Source: Legionella rubrilucens | GTDB lineage: Bacteria; Pseudomonadota; Gammaproteobacteria; Legionellales; Legionellaceae | Assembly (NCBI RefSeq): GCF_001468125.1 | Contig: NZ_LNYT01000007.1 | Coordinates: 545,125-609,124, forward strand | Direction of reading: 5' to 3' | DNA: 64,000 nt | Part shown: positions 18,168 to 27,539 of the stretch, in pieces | Layout: each line of letters begins with the position of its first letter | Position numbering within the stretch: the first letter of the stretch is position 1 | Translations under genes and position numbers: made by a program | The notes under the pieces: model-generated | Seen by the model: the letters and a program-made list of their open reading frames with translations, nothing else | The model's database searches: none | Told to the model about the DNA's origin: nothing

Positions 18168-21100
18168 TTTGGTTGGGCCATCCAACTGGTAGCGCCTGGC
18201 TTGCAATTGAATGAGGCTGATTAAGGCGGCTGGATCGATGCGAGGCTCGTCGCCAAATTCGATTTTCCCCTGTTGCTGAGCGGCATTGATTTTGGTGATG
18301 CCTAATTTATCTGCCAGCAATTTCAACTCGGTAATCAACAACAATTGTTTGACCGGTTGCGGCAGCAAGCCAAAGCGATCAATCATTTCCACCTGCAATT
18401 CTCGCAATTGATCCTTGTTTTTGGCATTGGCTATGCGCTTGTACATGATGAGCCGGGTATGGATGTCAGCTATGTAATCTTCGGGAATGATAGCGCTTAA
18501 GCGCAAATCAATTTCAGGTCCCTGATGGATGGGAGCGGCCAATTCCGGCGTTTTTCCGGCTTTCAGATCGTTTACCGCTCTATCGAGCATTTCCATGTAC
18601 AGGTTAAATCCAATGGCCTGCATGTTGCCGCTCTGATCCTCTCCCAGCAATTCGCCGGCGCCGCGGATTTCCAGATCGTGGGTGGCCAAGGTGAAACCGG
18701 CACCTAAATCTTCGAGAGAAACAATGGCTTCCAGCCGTTTCACTGCATCGGGGGTGAGGGCCTTTTCATTGGGTGTCAACAGGTAGGCATAGGCCTGATG
18801 ATGTGAACGGCCGACGCGGCCGCGTAACTGATGCAGTTGAGCCAGACCGAACTTGTCAGCGCGATCGATGATGATGGTATTGGCGGTCGGGATATCAATC
18901 CCGGTTTCGATGATGGTTGTGCAGACTAAGACATTGAAACGATGATGGTAAAAATCAGACATTATTTTTTCCAGTTCCCGTTCACGCATTTGCCCGTGGG
19001 CACTGCGTATTTTGGCCTCAGGAACCAGGGCCTGCAATTCCTGACCAATGCGGTCAATGGTTTGAATGTTATTGTGTAAAAAATAAACCTGACCGCCGCG
19101 AAGAATTTCACGCAGCAGGGCTTCACGCAGCAGGGCATCGCTTTTTTCCTGCCAGAAGGTTTTAATGGCCAGCCGTTTGGCGGGCGGTGTGGCAATCAGT
19201 GAAATGTCACGGATGCCCGCCATGGCCATGTTTAAAGTACGCGGGATAGGGGTCGCAGTCATTGACAGGATGTCGATGTGGGTGCGTAAGGATTTGATGT
19301 GTTCCTTTTGTTTGACTCCAAACCGATGTTCTTCATCGATAATGAGCAATCCTAAATTTTTAAACGCAATGTCTTTGGAGAACAGTTTATGGGTGCCGAT
19401 GACAATATCCACTTTACCGTTTGTTAAGGATTCCATGACCTTTTCAGATTCTTTGGCACTGCGGAAACGCGACAACAGCTCAATATTGATTGGAAATTCG
19501 GCGAAACGGTCGCGAAATGTTTCGAAATGCTGGCCTGCGAGCAGGGTGGTCGGCACCAGAACGCACACTTGCTTGCCATTTTGAACCGCCACAAAAGCCG
19601 CGCGCATGGCCACCTCGGTTTTGCCAAACCCCACATCGCCGCAGATCAGGCGATCCATCGGGCGTGGGGATTGCATATCGCCAATAATTTCTTCAATGGC
19701 ACGGAGTTGATCTGCCGTTTCAGTAAAGGGAAAACCGCTGGCAAACCGTTGGTAATCGCCCTGGTTGAACTGGTATTGAAAACCGGGTTTGGCTTCGCGT
19801 TTGGCATATATTTCCAGCAATTCAATGGCCACATCATGAATTTTATCGGCGGCTTTTTTCTTTTCTTTTTGCCAGACATCGCTGCCCAGTTTATGCAGGG
19901 GGGCATGCTCGCTGTCCTGGCCGGTGTAGCGGCTGATGTAGTGCAGCGAAGTGACCGGCACGTAAATTTTATCATCGCCTGCGTAGGACAACACTAAAAA
20001 TTCATTGATGGTGCCGTTACTTTCCAGTGTTTTTAAACCCTGGTAACGGCCAACGCCAAACTGCAGGTGAACCACTGGTGCATCAAGGCGAAGTTCCGCC
20101 AGATCGCGGATAATCAAATCGGGATCTAAGGCTTTCTGGCCGCTTCTACGCTGCGGGACGGCCTGTTCGCCAAACAATTGCGCCTCTACAATGACCGCGA
20201 GCTTTTGTTGCGGTAATTCCATGCCATGGATGAGTGGGCCGGTGGTGATATTAATCAGGCTGCCGCTGTCCTTTAAAAAGGCCTGCCAGGACGGCTGAAT
20301 TTTGGCGTTAAGCCCGCTTTCTTTCATTAAATCCAGCAGCACTTCGCGGCGGCCGGCGCTTTCGACCACAATTAAATGCCGCCGCTCAGGCGACTTCAGG
20401 TAATCCACGAGCCTGTTCAGCGGAACCGGATTTTGCCGCTCAATCGGCAAGGCAGGCGCTTTGTCGACTGGGAAGTTAAAAGCCCCTTTTTTATCGCTGG
20501 GCTGATGGTAAGCGCGTAATTTTTGAAATTGATTGGCCAGAGTCAGTAATTCCGTGGGCCGGACGAAACATTGGTCAGGGCTTAAAATGGGGCGGGTGAC
20601 ATCGTAATTGCGTTGCTCATAACGTTGGCAGAGTTCCTGCCAGAACTGATCTGCCCGCTCAGGAATGTCTTCCAGCAGCAACACCGAAGCATTGACGGGC
20701 AGGTAATCAAACAGGGTTACGGTTTTATCAAAAAACAAAGGAAGATAATACTCAATTCCCGAAGGGGCCTGGCCGTCGCTGACGGCTTCATACACCGGGC
20801 ATAAACTTGGATTACCCGTGAACCGCTCTCTGAAGGCCCGGCGAAAATGGGTAATGCTCTGTTCATTTAAAGGAAATTCGCGCGCCGGCAAAATGTGAAT
20901 GTCGTTGATTTTACTGATGGTGCGCTGGGTTTCAGTATCAAACAATCGTAGACTGTCTATCTCATCATCAAACAATTCAATACGAAAGGGTTGACTGCTG
21001 CCCATGGGATAAACATCAATAATCGACCCTCGTAGTGCGTATTCGCCATGTTCAAGCACTTTATTGACGCAATGATAACCGGCCTGTTGCAATTGTTGCC

Positions 21101-21527
21101 GGAATTGGTCGGTATTTAACGTTTGTCCTGTGCTCAGAACAAAAGCATTCTGGTGCAGAAATTGCGGCGGGCACAGACGGTGCATCAGGGTATTGACCGA
21201 CGTGATGATTAACGCGTGCGTCGCATTGCCGATACGGCTTAGGGTCAGCAGGCGTTCGGAAATGATGTCCTGATGGGGGGAAAATTGATCATAGGGCAGG
21301 GTCTCCCAATCCGGAAAAATCAATAACTCCGGCGGATTGTCGGTGTCCTGATAAAAAAACTGCAATTCCGCCAGAAGCTGGGCGGCGGTCAGATTGTCCG
21401 GGGTGATGAGGAGTTGAATGCCTTTCTGCTGACGGCAATACTCCGCTACGGCCAGAGGCAGACTGCAACCGTAGAGTTGCCCCCAGGTTTGTTGTTTTTC
21501 CTGGGCAGGGAATTGAAGAACAGACAT
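18069..21527 (-). CDS. mfd: Transcription-repair coupling factor Mfd
   Basis: An ATP-dependent translocase that removes RNA polymerase stalled at lesions and recruits UvrA. The 1152 residues match the family. Order: a UvrB-like N-terminal module (FPDWETLPYDQFSPH), the RNAP-interaction domain (~residues 480-560, HLQFGVGRYQGLKTL), and a RecG-like helicase with Walker A (CGDVGFGKTEVAMRAAF), DEEH box (IIDEEHRFGVKQKE), SMTATPIPRTL and QLRGRVGRS. A TRCF C-terminal domain follows (LGAGFTLATHDLEIRGAGELLGEDQSG). The ATG at 21533 is an alternative start two codons upstream. The 3' end lies in the second copy of the tandem repeat. Confidence 0.98.
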   Translation of the reverse strand: MSVLQFPAQEKQQTWGQLYGCSLPLAVAEYCRQQKGIQLLITPDNLTAAQLLAELQFFYQDTDNPPELLIFPDWETLPYDQFSPHQDIISERLLTLSRIGNATHALIITSVNTLMHRLCPPQFLHQNAFVLSTGQTLNTDQFRQQLQQAGYHCVNKVLEHGEYALRGSIIDVYPMGSSQPFRIELFDDEIDSLRLFDTETQRTISKINDIHILPAREFPLNEQSITHFRRAFRERFTGNPSLCPVYEAVSDGQAPSGIEYYLPLFFDKTVTLFDYLPVNASVLLLEDIPERADQFWQELCQRYEQRNYDVTRPILSPDQCFVRPTELLTLANQFQKLRAYHQPSDKKGAFNFPVDKAPALPIERQNPVPLNRLVDYLKSPERRHLIVVESAGRREVLLDLMKESGLNAKIQPSWQAFLKDSGSLINITTGPLIHGMELPQQKLAVIVEAQLFGEQAVPQRRSGQKALDPDLIIRDLAELRLDAPVVHLQFGVGRYQGLKTLESNGTINEFLVLSYAGDDKIYVPVTSLHYISRYTGQDSEHAPLHKLGSDVWQKEKKKAADKIHDVAIELLEIYAKREAKPGFQYQFNQGDYQRFASGFPFTETADQLRAIEEIIGDMQSPRPMDRLICGDVGFGKTEVAMRAAFVAVQNGKQVCVLVPTTLLAGQHFETFRDRFAEFPINIELLSRFRSAKESEKVMESLTNGKVDIVIGTHKLFSKDIAFKNLGLLIIDEEHRFGVKQKEHIKSLRTHIDILSMTATPIPRTLNMAMAGIRDISLIATPPAKRLAIKTFWQEKSDALLREALLREILRGGQVYFLHNNIQTIDRIGQELQALVPEAKIRSAHGQMRERELEKIMSDFYHHRFNVLVCTTIIETGIDIPTANTIIIDRADKFGLAQLHQLRGRVGRSHHQAYAYLLTPNEKALTPDAVKRLEAIVSLEDLGAGFTLATHDLEIRGAGELLGEDQSGNMQAIGFNLYMEMLDRAVNDLKAGKTPELAAPIHQGPEIDLRLSAIIPEDYIADIHTRLIMYKRIANAKNKDQLRELQVEMIDRFGLLPQPVKQLLLITELKLLADKLGITKINAAQQQGKIEFGDEPRIDPAALISLIQLQARRYQLDGPTKLKFTLDATQPEERIHEISGLLVKLAGNTLVEA

Positions 21528-21574
21528 CGCCATGGCGTTAAAACAGTAAATAAGCAGGTAGGCAAGTATACTAC

Positions 21575-21615
21575 AAAAAAGGAGGCCAAAGCAGCGTTAT
21601 TAAACGGCTTTGGCC
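21575..21615 (-). terminator. Terminator after the small secreted protein gene
   Basis: Inverted arms GGCCAAAGC (21584-21592) and GCTTTGGCC (21607-21615) form a 9-bp stem. On the minus strand it is followed by CC and a run of six T (21580-21575). It begins 8 bases past the stop of the 21624-21998 gene and separates it from mfd. Confidence 0.75.
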
Positions 21616-21623
21616 AGCGCCCG

Positions 21624-21998
21624 TTATTCAGGCACGCAGGATGGATTGCAATTGTTGGGATTAATGCTGTTGGCGTCGCAGGCGGATTTTGCCAGGTTGT
21701 TGGCCTGCTCTTGGGTGGGAGCGTAATAAGACCAGTGATCGCCTTTTAAATTACTGACCACACAATGCCAGCGTCCGCCGGCTACGCCATTGTCGGTGCA
21801 GGTCGGATTGCAATTATTCGGGTTGATGCTGTTGGCATCGCAGACATTTTTGGCCATGGCCTGCGCACCTTCCTGAGTGGGCGCCGAAAAGGACCAGTGC
21901 TCCCCACGCTTGTTAGCGACAAAACAAGTCCAGTTGGCAAACGCGGCGGCTGAAATCATTGAACAGGCTGCAAATAAAGCAATGGTTTTTATTTTCAT
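21624..21998 (-). CDS. Small secreted cysteine-rich protein with two tandem repeats
   Basis: A 124-residue protein with a clear signal peptide (MKIKTIALFAACSMISAAAFA, probable cut after AFA). The mature part is two copies of a ~46-residue unit. Each unit has W-x-C, then GEHWSF or GDHWSY, APTQE, and ends in CDANSINPNNCNP followed by a cysteine. Each has four cysteines, which suggests disulfide-bonded periplasmic or extracellular folds. The ATG at 21998, with AAGGAA upstream, is chosen; an upstream start at 22109 would place the signal peptide internally. The family is not recognised, and no function is proposed. Confidence 0.85.
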   Translation of the reverse strand: MKIKTIALFAACSMISAAAFANWTCFVANKRGEHWSFSAPTQEGAQAMAKNVCDANSINPNNCNPTCTDNGVAGGRWHCVVSNLKGDHWSYYAPTQEQANNLAKSACDANSINPNNCNPSCVPE

Positions 21999-22118
21999 AA
22001 CGTGTTCCTTGTAGTGAATAACGTCCAATTGACCTGTTCCAGTATAGCGGGCTTGCGGAAAAGATCCATGCCCCATGGTGTATACTGAAATAAGACGCAT
22101 ATCGATCAAATAAACCGC

Positions 22119-24257
22119 ATGGTGAATAAAAGGATTTTATTAAACTGCTTCATGATTATTGTGCTGCTCCTGCAAGGTGCAATCAATCTTGGCGGTTATT
22201 ATCAAATCCAGCAATTACTGGATGCCAATAAAACGGTTCTCCATACCCATAAAGTGACTTACTTAGCCAGCGAGTTATGGAACCGAATCCTTGAAATGCA
22301 AAACGATCTTCGCGGCTATATTATTACCGCCAACCGCAATAATCTTGTGTCGTTTGAGCGAAACATTCAAACCGCACGCAACCAGATTAAACGGTTGAAA
22401 TTGCTGGTTCACGATAACCCGCATCAGATAAAACGTCTCGATCAGTTATCAGGACTGCTGGATGAGCGGGTGATTTTCTATCGACAGGTTCTCGCGGCTT
22501 ACACATTAAAGGGAGAAGAAGCGGCGGAACAACTGATTGCCAGTGATAAAGGGGCGTCGCTATCCACAGAAATCAGGCGTCTCGCCATTAATATTCAAAA
22601 TGAAGAGTTCATTTTGCTCGACCTGCGCAATCAGGCGCTGACGGATAATTCCGCCTTTACCAAAAAATTCCTCTTGTTTACTTTAATCAGCACCTCGTTG
22701 GTTATCGGGCTTTTTTTAGTCATTTTTAATCTGCAATACAGCAAGGCGGTGCTGATTAACCGGCGGCGCAAGCAGGCTGAAAACCAGTTAAAAGGGATCA
22801 TTGGCGCAACGACCGATGGCATCGCTGCCATTGACGATCAGTTTAACCTCATCATCTTTAATGAAGCTTTTCGTGAATGTTTCAGCAATTTGTTCGGTAA
22901 GGCGGTGGATTACGGCCTTAATTTAAAAAATGCGCTGACGGATTCGCCGGAAGAGCAGATTTTTTTGAAAAACCTCGGCGATGCCCTGGCCAGTCCGCGT
23001 GCTGAAATCATCCGTAAAATTGGCGCGAGCGGCCTGACTCCAACAATTTATGAAATTACCTACAGTACGACGCGCGATTCAAGCGGGACCGCGACGGGTG
23101 TGGCCCTGGTGTCAAGAGATGTTACGGCCCGCTTTGAAATGGAAAAGGCAATGAAGAAAACGAATCTGCAGCTGACCCACTCGATGGCTGAAATTAAACA
23201 GCATAACCGGGCGATTTCCTATTTAAACCTGTTAAGCAGCACCCTGCATTCCTGCCTTTCCATTGAAGAAACATTCAGTCCCATCCGCATTTATGCAGAA
23301 AAAATTCTTCCGTCTACGGCGGGTCGCCTGTATCTCTCTCACCCTTCGCGCAATTACCTGGACCTTGCCATCGAATGGGGCGAGCTCTGTGTGCATGAGG
23401 AGGATGTTATTTCTCCGGAAGCCTGTTGGGCTTTACGCCGCGGGCAGCTGCACCGTTTTCACAGCCGCACCGACAGCGTCATTTGCGAGCATCTGCGTAC
23501 GTCGCGTGTTATCCCTTCATACCTTTGTGTGCCGCTGCAGGCACAAAATGACAATGTCGGCTTGCTTTATCTTGAATTGAAACACAGTGAAGGCATGAAC
23601 GAGGATAACTTTAATCATCTGGTGGAAGAACACGAATCACTGATTATTAATTTTTCGGAAGCTATTGCCTCGTCACTGGCCAATATTAAATTACGCGATA
23701 CGTTAAGGCTTCGCTCCATCCGTGATCCGTTGACGGGATTGTATAATCGTTCTTATCTTGAGGAATCCTTTGCGCGAGAAATTGAACGGGCAAAACGGCA
23801 TGCCAATCAACTCGCGGTTATCATGATGGATCTTGATCACTTCAAAAAAATCAATGACAGTTATGGCCATGATGCGGGCGATATGGTGCTGGTGGAAGTC
23901 ACGCGCTACCTGTTGCAGCAAATCAGACAGACAGACATTGCCTGCCGCTACGGCGGCGAAGAATTCTTATTGCTCCTGGTTGATATCGCCAGTCAGCAGG
24001 AGGTGCTTGACCGGGTGGAACGATTCCGGCAGCTCATCAGCGACATGTTGTTTAACGTCAACGGCAAAACCCTGAAAGTGACTGCGTCTTTTGGAGTGGC
24101 ATTTATGTTTGATCATGGCGAAAGTCAGGCGCAGCTCATTGAGGCGGCAGACAAGGCGCTTTACCGCTCCAAAAAAAATGGCCGCAATCAAATCACCGTG
24201 GCAAAAGGAACCGGCATGCACGAACAGCCTCAACAGGTAAAACGCGCCCAGAAATAA
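22119..24257 (+). CDS. Diguanylate cyclase with CHASE3-like, PAS and GAF sensor domains
   Basis: 712 residues. A first membrane helix (~residues 5-28) and a second (~183-205) bracket a helical periplasmic domain like CHASE3. A PAS domain follows (~225-345; GATTDGIAAIDDQFNLIIFN), then a GAF-like domain (~370-530) and a C-terminal GGDEF domain. The active site reads GGEEF (residues 612-616), which is catalytically competent in this family. RQTD five residues upstream is a canonical inhibitory I-site, so product feedback is expected. It should make c-di-GMP, potentially for the LapD-type receptor encoded ~6 kb downstream, although that link is inference. Confidence 0.93.
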   Translation: MVNKRILLNCFMIIVLLLQGAINLGGYYQIQQLLDANKTVLHTHKVTYLASELWNRILEMQNDLRGYIITANRNNLVSFERNIQTARNQIKRLKLLVHDNPHQIKRLDQLSGLLDERVIFYRQVLAAYTLKGEEAAEQLIASDKGASLSTEIRRLAINIQNEEFILLDLRNQALTDNSAFTKKFLLFTLISTSLVIGLFLVIFNLQYSKAVLINRRRKQAENQLKGIIGATTDGIAAIDDQFNLIIFNEAFRECFSNLFGKAVDYGLNLKNALTDSPEEQIFLKNLGDALASPRAEIIRKIGASGLTPTIYEITYSTTRDSSGTATGVALVSRDVTARFEMEKAMKKTNLQLTHSMAEIKQHNRAISYLNLLSSTLHSCLSIEETFSPIRIYAEKILPSTAGRLYLSHPSRNYLDLAIEWGELCVHEEDVISPEACWALRRGQLHRFHSRTDSVICEHLRTSRVIPSYLCVPLQAQNDNVGLLYLELKHSEGMNEDNFNHLVEEHESLIINFSEAIASSLANIKLRDTLRLRSIRDPLTGLYNRSYLEESFAREIERAKRHANQLAVIMMDLDHFKKINDSYGHDAGDMVLVEVTRYLLQQIRQTDIACRYGGEEFLLLLVDIASQQEVLDRVERFRQLISDMLFNVNGKTLKVTASFGVAFMFDHGESQAQLIEAADKALYRSKKNGRNQITVAKGTGMHEQPQQVKRAQK

Positions 24258-24300
24258 GCGCATACGCTATACTTAATAGAGTTTCCGCAGGAGTTCGATT

Positions 24301-24594
24301 ATGCATTCCCCCACCGTGGAAGACCGAATCATCCATTTACTCAAATACTCCGGCGCTGGTTTTAAACTGGCGAATGATGAGAATGGCACGTTTTTGAAAT
24401 CCAAATTATTTGCAGACGAAGACGCTGCCAGAGAAATTCTGGCGGAAATCAACAGCAAGATGCAATTGACGTTCATTGATGTCGAAGCCGACCCGGGCGG
24501 GAGCGGCTGGTACATCACCTACAATGCGAGCCCCGTCGTTAAAAATCATTTTGCCAGCGAAGGAATCGCTGAAGAAAGGCAGCCTAAACTTTAA
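24301..24594 (+). CDS. Conserved-looking small protein, function unknown
   Basis: 97 residues, acidic, with no signal peptide or membrane segment. GGAG lies 9 bases before the ATG, and the frame has normal codon use for this region, so it is probably real. The middle reads KSKLFADEDAAREILAEINS and the end NHFASEGIAEERQPKL. I do not recognise a family. It follows the cyclase gene by 43 bases and converges with the rhomboid gene; it might be co-transcribed with the cyclase. Confidence 0.7.
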   Translation: MHSPTVEDRIIHLLKYSGAGFKLANDENGTFLKSKLFADEDAAREILAEINSKMQLTFIDVEADPGGSGWYITYNASPVVKNHFASEGIAEERQPKL

Positions 24595-24607
24595 ATGGAG
24601 AGCAGGC

Positions 24608-25204
24608 CTAGCCTACCAGAATGTTCAGGATCGACGGCAGAAAAAACCCTGTTGCAAGCCCTGCGACTAATCCAAACAGATGCCCCTCCCAGGATACGCC
24701 TTTTTTACCCGGGAAAATACCAAAGAAAATACCGGCAAAATAATAGACCGAGAGAATACCCAGTATCAACGTGGTTAAGGTTCCATGCTGCACAATATCA
24801 CTGACCAGCAAGGCCCAATAGCCCGTGATCAGCGAACTGGCCCCGACATGAAGTCCAGGCTTCGCAAAACACCAGATCAACAGTCCGCTGATGAGCATGA
24901 TGAGAAGGCTTACCAGAATAAAATAGGTTAAGCCATTGATTAAAATAAAATTACTCAATACCAGAAGCGGGATGGAATTAAAAAACAGATGATTAAAATT
25001 GGCATGCAGAAAAGGGCAAAAGAGAATACCGGGTAAACCGCGCAGATGCCGGGGCAGAATGCCCAATAAAAGCAGGCGTTTACCCAGGAGTTCGTTTACT
25101 GCAAAAACCAGCCAGGGAATAGCAACAATGATGCTTAAGGTTTTTAAATTCGCCTGAGTCTGGCTAATGATAAGGTTTAAGCTTTGAGTCAGTTCATTAA
25201 GCAT
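24608..25204 (-). CDS. Rhomboid-family intramembrane serine protease
   Basis: 198 residues with about six hydrophobic helices. HANFNHLFFNSIPL matches the conserved loop/helix-2 His-Asn region. HVGASSLITGYW carries the active-site serine in a GASS context. SWEGHLFGLVAG supplies the catalytic histidine of the Ser-His dyad. This is a compact bacterial rhomboid without extra domains. Its start overlaps the M23 peptidase stop by 8 bases, so it is the last gene of an xseA-M23-rhomboid operon. Substrate unknown. Confidence 0.9.
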   Translation of the reverse strand: MLNELTQSLNLIISQTQANLKTLSIIVAIPWLVFAVNELLGKRLLLLGILPRHLRGLPGILFCPFLHANFNHLFFNSIPLLVLSNFILINGLTYFILVSLLIMLISGLLIWCFAKPGLHVGASSLITGYWALLVSDIVQHGTLTTLILGILSVYYFAGIFFGIFPGKKGVSWEGHLFGLVAGLATGFFLPSILNILVG

Positions 25205-26084
25205 GCAGGTGGTTTCTCCTTTTTGCAGCCGAATTGGAAGCGGCGGGCACGACCGTGATCAGACGGTAGGGGACAAAGAGCAGCGGATCAACAAGCGTCT
25301 GATTGACTATCATCGACCAGTGAAGATGCGGGCCGGTAGCACGACCGGTTTTCCCTACAGTGCCTATGCTATCGCCCTGATTGAGCCATTGACCTTCCTT
25401 CACGGCAATGGCTTTTAAGTGAGCATAGAGAGAATAGACTCCCATCCCGTGATCGACAATGACCGTATTGCCGGTGAAAAAATAGTCTTTAACGGCAACG
25501 ACTTGTCCTTTGGCAGACGCGGTGATCGGGGTATTTTCCGGTGCGGCGATATCAAGCCCGGAGTGCGGTGCCTGTGGGCTTTTGTTATAAACCCGCTTGA
25601 GTCCAAACAAACTGCTGACAGGTCCGTGAACCGGTGCTTTAAACCCTTGTGAAAAAGGATTGGCCGCAGTAAAGCCGGTAAAGAGCGCCGCCATTTCCTG
25701 TGCTTCCTTGGTGATTCGGGCCCTGTCTTCCTCGTAAGGATCCACTTTGCGGGGATCGGTGATTTTCAGTTGCTGGGTGGCATAGAATTTTTGGCTGACC
25801 TGAAAGGGGATGGTTGAGCGTACGGGATGCGTGATCGTGAGATTTTCCACTGCCCGGGTAGTGTCCAGCGGGATGCCGACGATGAGCAGCCACTGATTGG
25901 CATTGGGGCTTGGCAGCACGGGGATTTTTTTATCGTGGTAATAGACCTGCGGCTGCTGTTTGATGTCGATGGGGATGATGGTTAACCCGCCATTGACGGA
26001 ATGGTTTTCAGGCAGGTAAGCTGCCTCGGCAAACAGCCGGCCTGAGATCATGGCAAGGGCCACGAGACGGGAAAGAAAACGCAT
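25197..26084 (-). CDS. M23-family (LytM) peptidoglycan endopeptidase, secreted
   Basis: 295 residues. An N-terminal signal peptide (SRLVALAMISGRLFAEA) precedes a ~130-residue beta-rich region. The M23 domain is C-terminal: PHSGLDIAAP provides the HxxxD zinc ligands, VDHGMGVYSLYAHL the second block, and GPHLHWSM the HxH motif. All catalytic residues are present, so it is a plausible active murein hydrolase rather than an EnvC/NlpD-type activator. xseA ends 11 bases upstream and the rhomboid gene overlaps its end. The expected site is the periplasm. Confidence 0.92.
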   Translation of the reverse strand: MRFLSRLVALAMISGRLFAEAAYLPENHSVNGGLTIIPIDIKQQPQVYYHDKKIPVLPSPNANQWLLIVGIPLDTTRAVENLTITHPVRSTIPFQVSQKFYATQQLKITDPRKVDPYEEDRARITKEAQEMAALFTGFTAANPFSQGFKAPVHGPVSSLFGLKRVYNKSPQAPHSGLDIAAPENTPITASAKGQVVAVKDYFFTGNTVIVDHGMGVYSLYAHLKAIAVKEGQWLNQGDSIGTVGKTGRATGPHLHWSMIVNQTLVDPLLFVPYRLITVVPAASNSAAKRRNHLHA

Positions 26085-26095
26085 TGTCCTTCTCC

Positions 26096-27412
26096 TTATT
26101 CAATGAGTTGAGTGACCTGGCAAATCAAGCTTCCCTGCGACAGCCTGAGCGTCAATTCATCGCCTGAAGAAACATCCCCGGAGCGAAAGACAATCCTCCC
26201 CTGATGGGTGGCAATGGCATACCCTCGCTCCAGTGTGGCTAAAGGGCTGACGGCATTCAGTGTGCTCATTTGCAGGGATAGCGTTTGCCGCATGGCGGCC
26301 ATGCGATGTGCCATGACCTGAAGCAAGCGTTGTTCCAGTTGTCGGCGCGCAATCAAAGCCTGACGGACTCCCGTTTGTGGATTCTGGCCTTTTAGCGTTA
26401 AGAGAGCAACCTGCAGACGGTTTTTTAAGGCATACAGGCTGCGTTGCCCATACAATTGCAATCGCTGCTGCAGGTGATCCAGGGTCTGCCAGTAGCGGTA
26501 AATCAATTGTTCCGGCGAGCTCAAGGCGGCCAGGCGATGACTCAGTTGCATCTGGTGATGCTGAATGAGTCTGTCTAAGGTCATGACCATACGGGTTGCG
26601 GCAAGACCAATGAATTTGAGCAGATCCTGCTGATTGGGCGTGACGCTTTCCGCCGCCGCAGTGGGTGTGGCTGCCCGGAAGTCCGCGACAAAATCAGCAA
26701 TGGTAAAATCCGTTTCATGGCCAATGCCTGAGACAATGGGGATGGCGCTGTCATGGATGGCGATGGCCAGTTTTTCGTCATTAAATGCCCATAAATCCTC
26801 AATGCTGCCGCCGCCGCGTGCAAGAATCATCACCTGGCTTTGGCCATCGGCATTGGCTTTTTTCACCGCATTAATCAACTGGGCCGCGGCGCCTTTACCC
26901 TGAACCTCGCAGCAATACACGAGCACCCGGGCAATGGGATAGCGTCTGGCTAATGTCGCGAGAATATCATGCAGGGCTGCACCGCTTGCCGAGGTCACAA
27001 CGGCAATGGTGTGCGGAAAGGCAGGGATGGCTTTTTTACGGGCCGGATCAAACAGGCCCTGCTGCTGTAATCGGGTTTTCAGCAACTCAAATTGCCGGTA
27101 GAGCTCGCCTAATCCATGATCCGTCAGTTCCTGAACAATAAGCTGATAGTCGCCGCGGGCTTCATACAGGCTTAGTTTACCCCGGGCAATGACCTGCTGG
27201 CCGTCGCGGAACTGGCGGGCATCGGGCGTATGGTGATTGCGAAAGAAAACACAGCGTAACTGGGCCGCGGCATCTTTCAGGGTAAAATAGTAATGTCCGG
27301 ACGCGGGTTTGCTGAGGTTGGACAGCTCGCCCACCACCGACACCTCGCCCATGTCAAGTTCAAGCCAGGAACGGATTTGACGGTTAAGCTGGCTGACGGT
27401 TAAAGTTGACAA
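26096..27412 (-). CDS. xseA: Exodeoxyribonuclease VII large subunit
   Basis: Catalytic subunit of ExoVII, which degrades single-stranded DNA to oligonucleotides. The N-terminal OB fold reads ELSNLSKPASGHYYFTLKD, and the central nuclease domain has VVTSASGAALHDIL, ILARGGGSIEDLWAFNDE and SGIGHETDFTIADFVAD, all family signatures. A helical C-terminal region ends in GYAIATHQG. The start is uncertain: no ATG lies near the expected N-terminus. The TTG at 27412 (STLTVSQLNRQI follows) gives 438 residues, while a TTG at 27457 would add 15. xseB is not adjacent. Confidence 0.95.
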   Translation of the reverse strand: MSTLTVSQLNRQIRSWLELDMGEVSVVGELSNLSKPASGHYYFTLKDAAAQLRCVFFRNHHTPDARQFRDGQQVIARGKLSLYEARGDYQLIVQELTDHGLGELYRQFELLKTRLQQQGLFDPARKKAIPAFPHTIAVVTSASGAALHDILATLARRYPIARVLVYCCEVQGKGAAAQLINAVKKANADGQSQVMILARGGGSIEDLWAFNDEKLAIAIHDSAIPIVSGIGHETDFTIADFVADFRAATPTAAAESVTPNQQDLLKFIGLAATRMVMTLDRLIQHHQMQLSHRLAALSSPEQLIYRYWQTLDHLQQRLQLYGQRSLYALKNRLQVALLTLKGQNPQTGVRQALIARRQLEQRLLQVMAHRMAAMRQTLSLQMSTLNAVSPLATLERGYAIATHQGRIVFRSGDVSSGDELTLRLSQGSLICQVTQLIE

Positions 27413-27480
27413 GATTAGACTCAAAATTGATGAAATTATTGCAAAACAGCTTACCAAAAAGTGAGAAAATAGAAAAATAG

Positions 27481-27509
27481 TTGATGTTATTTAATCTTTG
27501 TTTTACTGT
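27481..27509 (+). promoter_or_regulatory. Candidate promoter of the lap operon
   Basis: TTGATG (27481-27486), a 17-base spacer and TACTGT (27504-27509) lie 30 bases before the ATG at 27540. This is a plausible sigma-70 promoter for the lapE-G-D transcript. I saw no obvious FleQ-like site, but would not reliably recognise one. Confidence 0.4.
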
Positions 27510-27539
27510 AATAAAATTATTATTCCAGGGATTATAGGG

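Noticed and set aside
19165-19997. Several plus-strand open frames of 65-156 codons inside mfd
   Set aside because: They are antisense shadows of a full-length conserved gene, without ribosome sites or recognisable domains.
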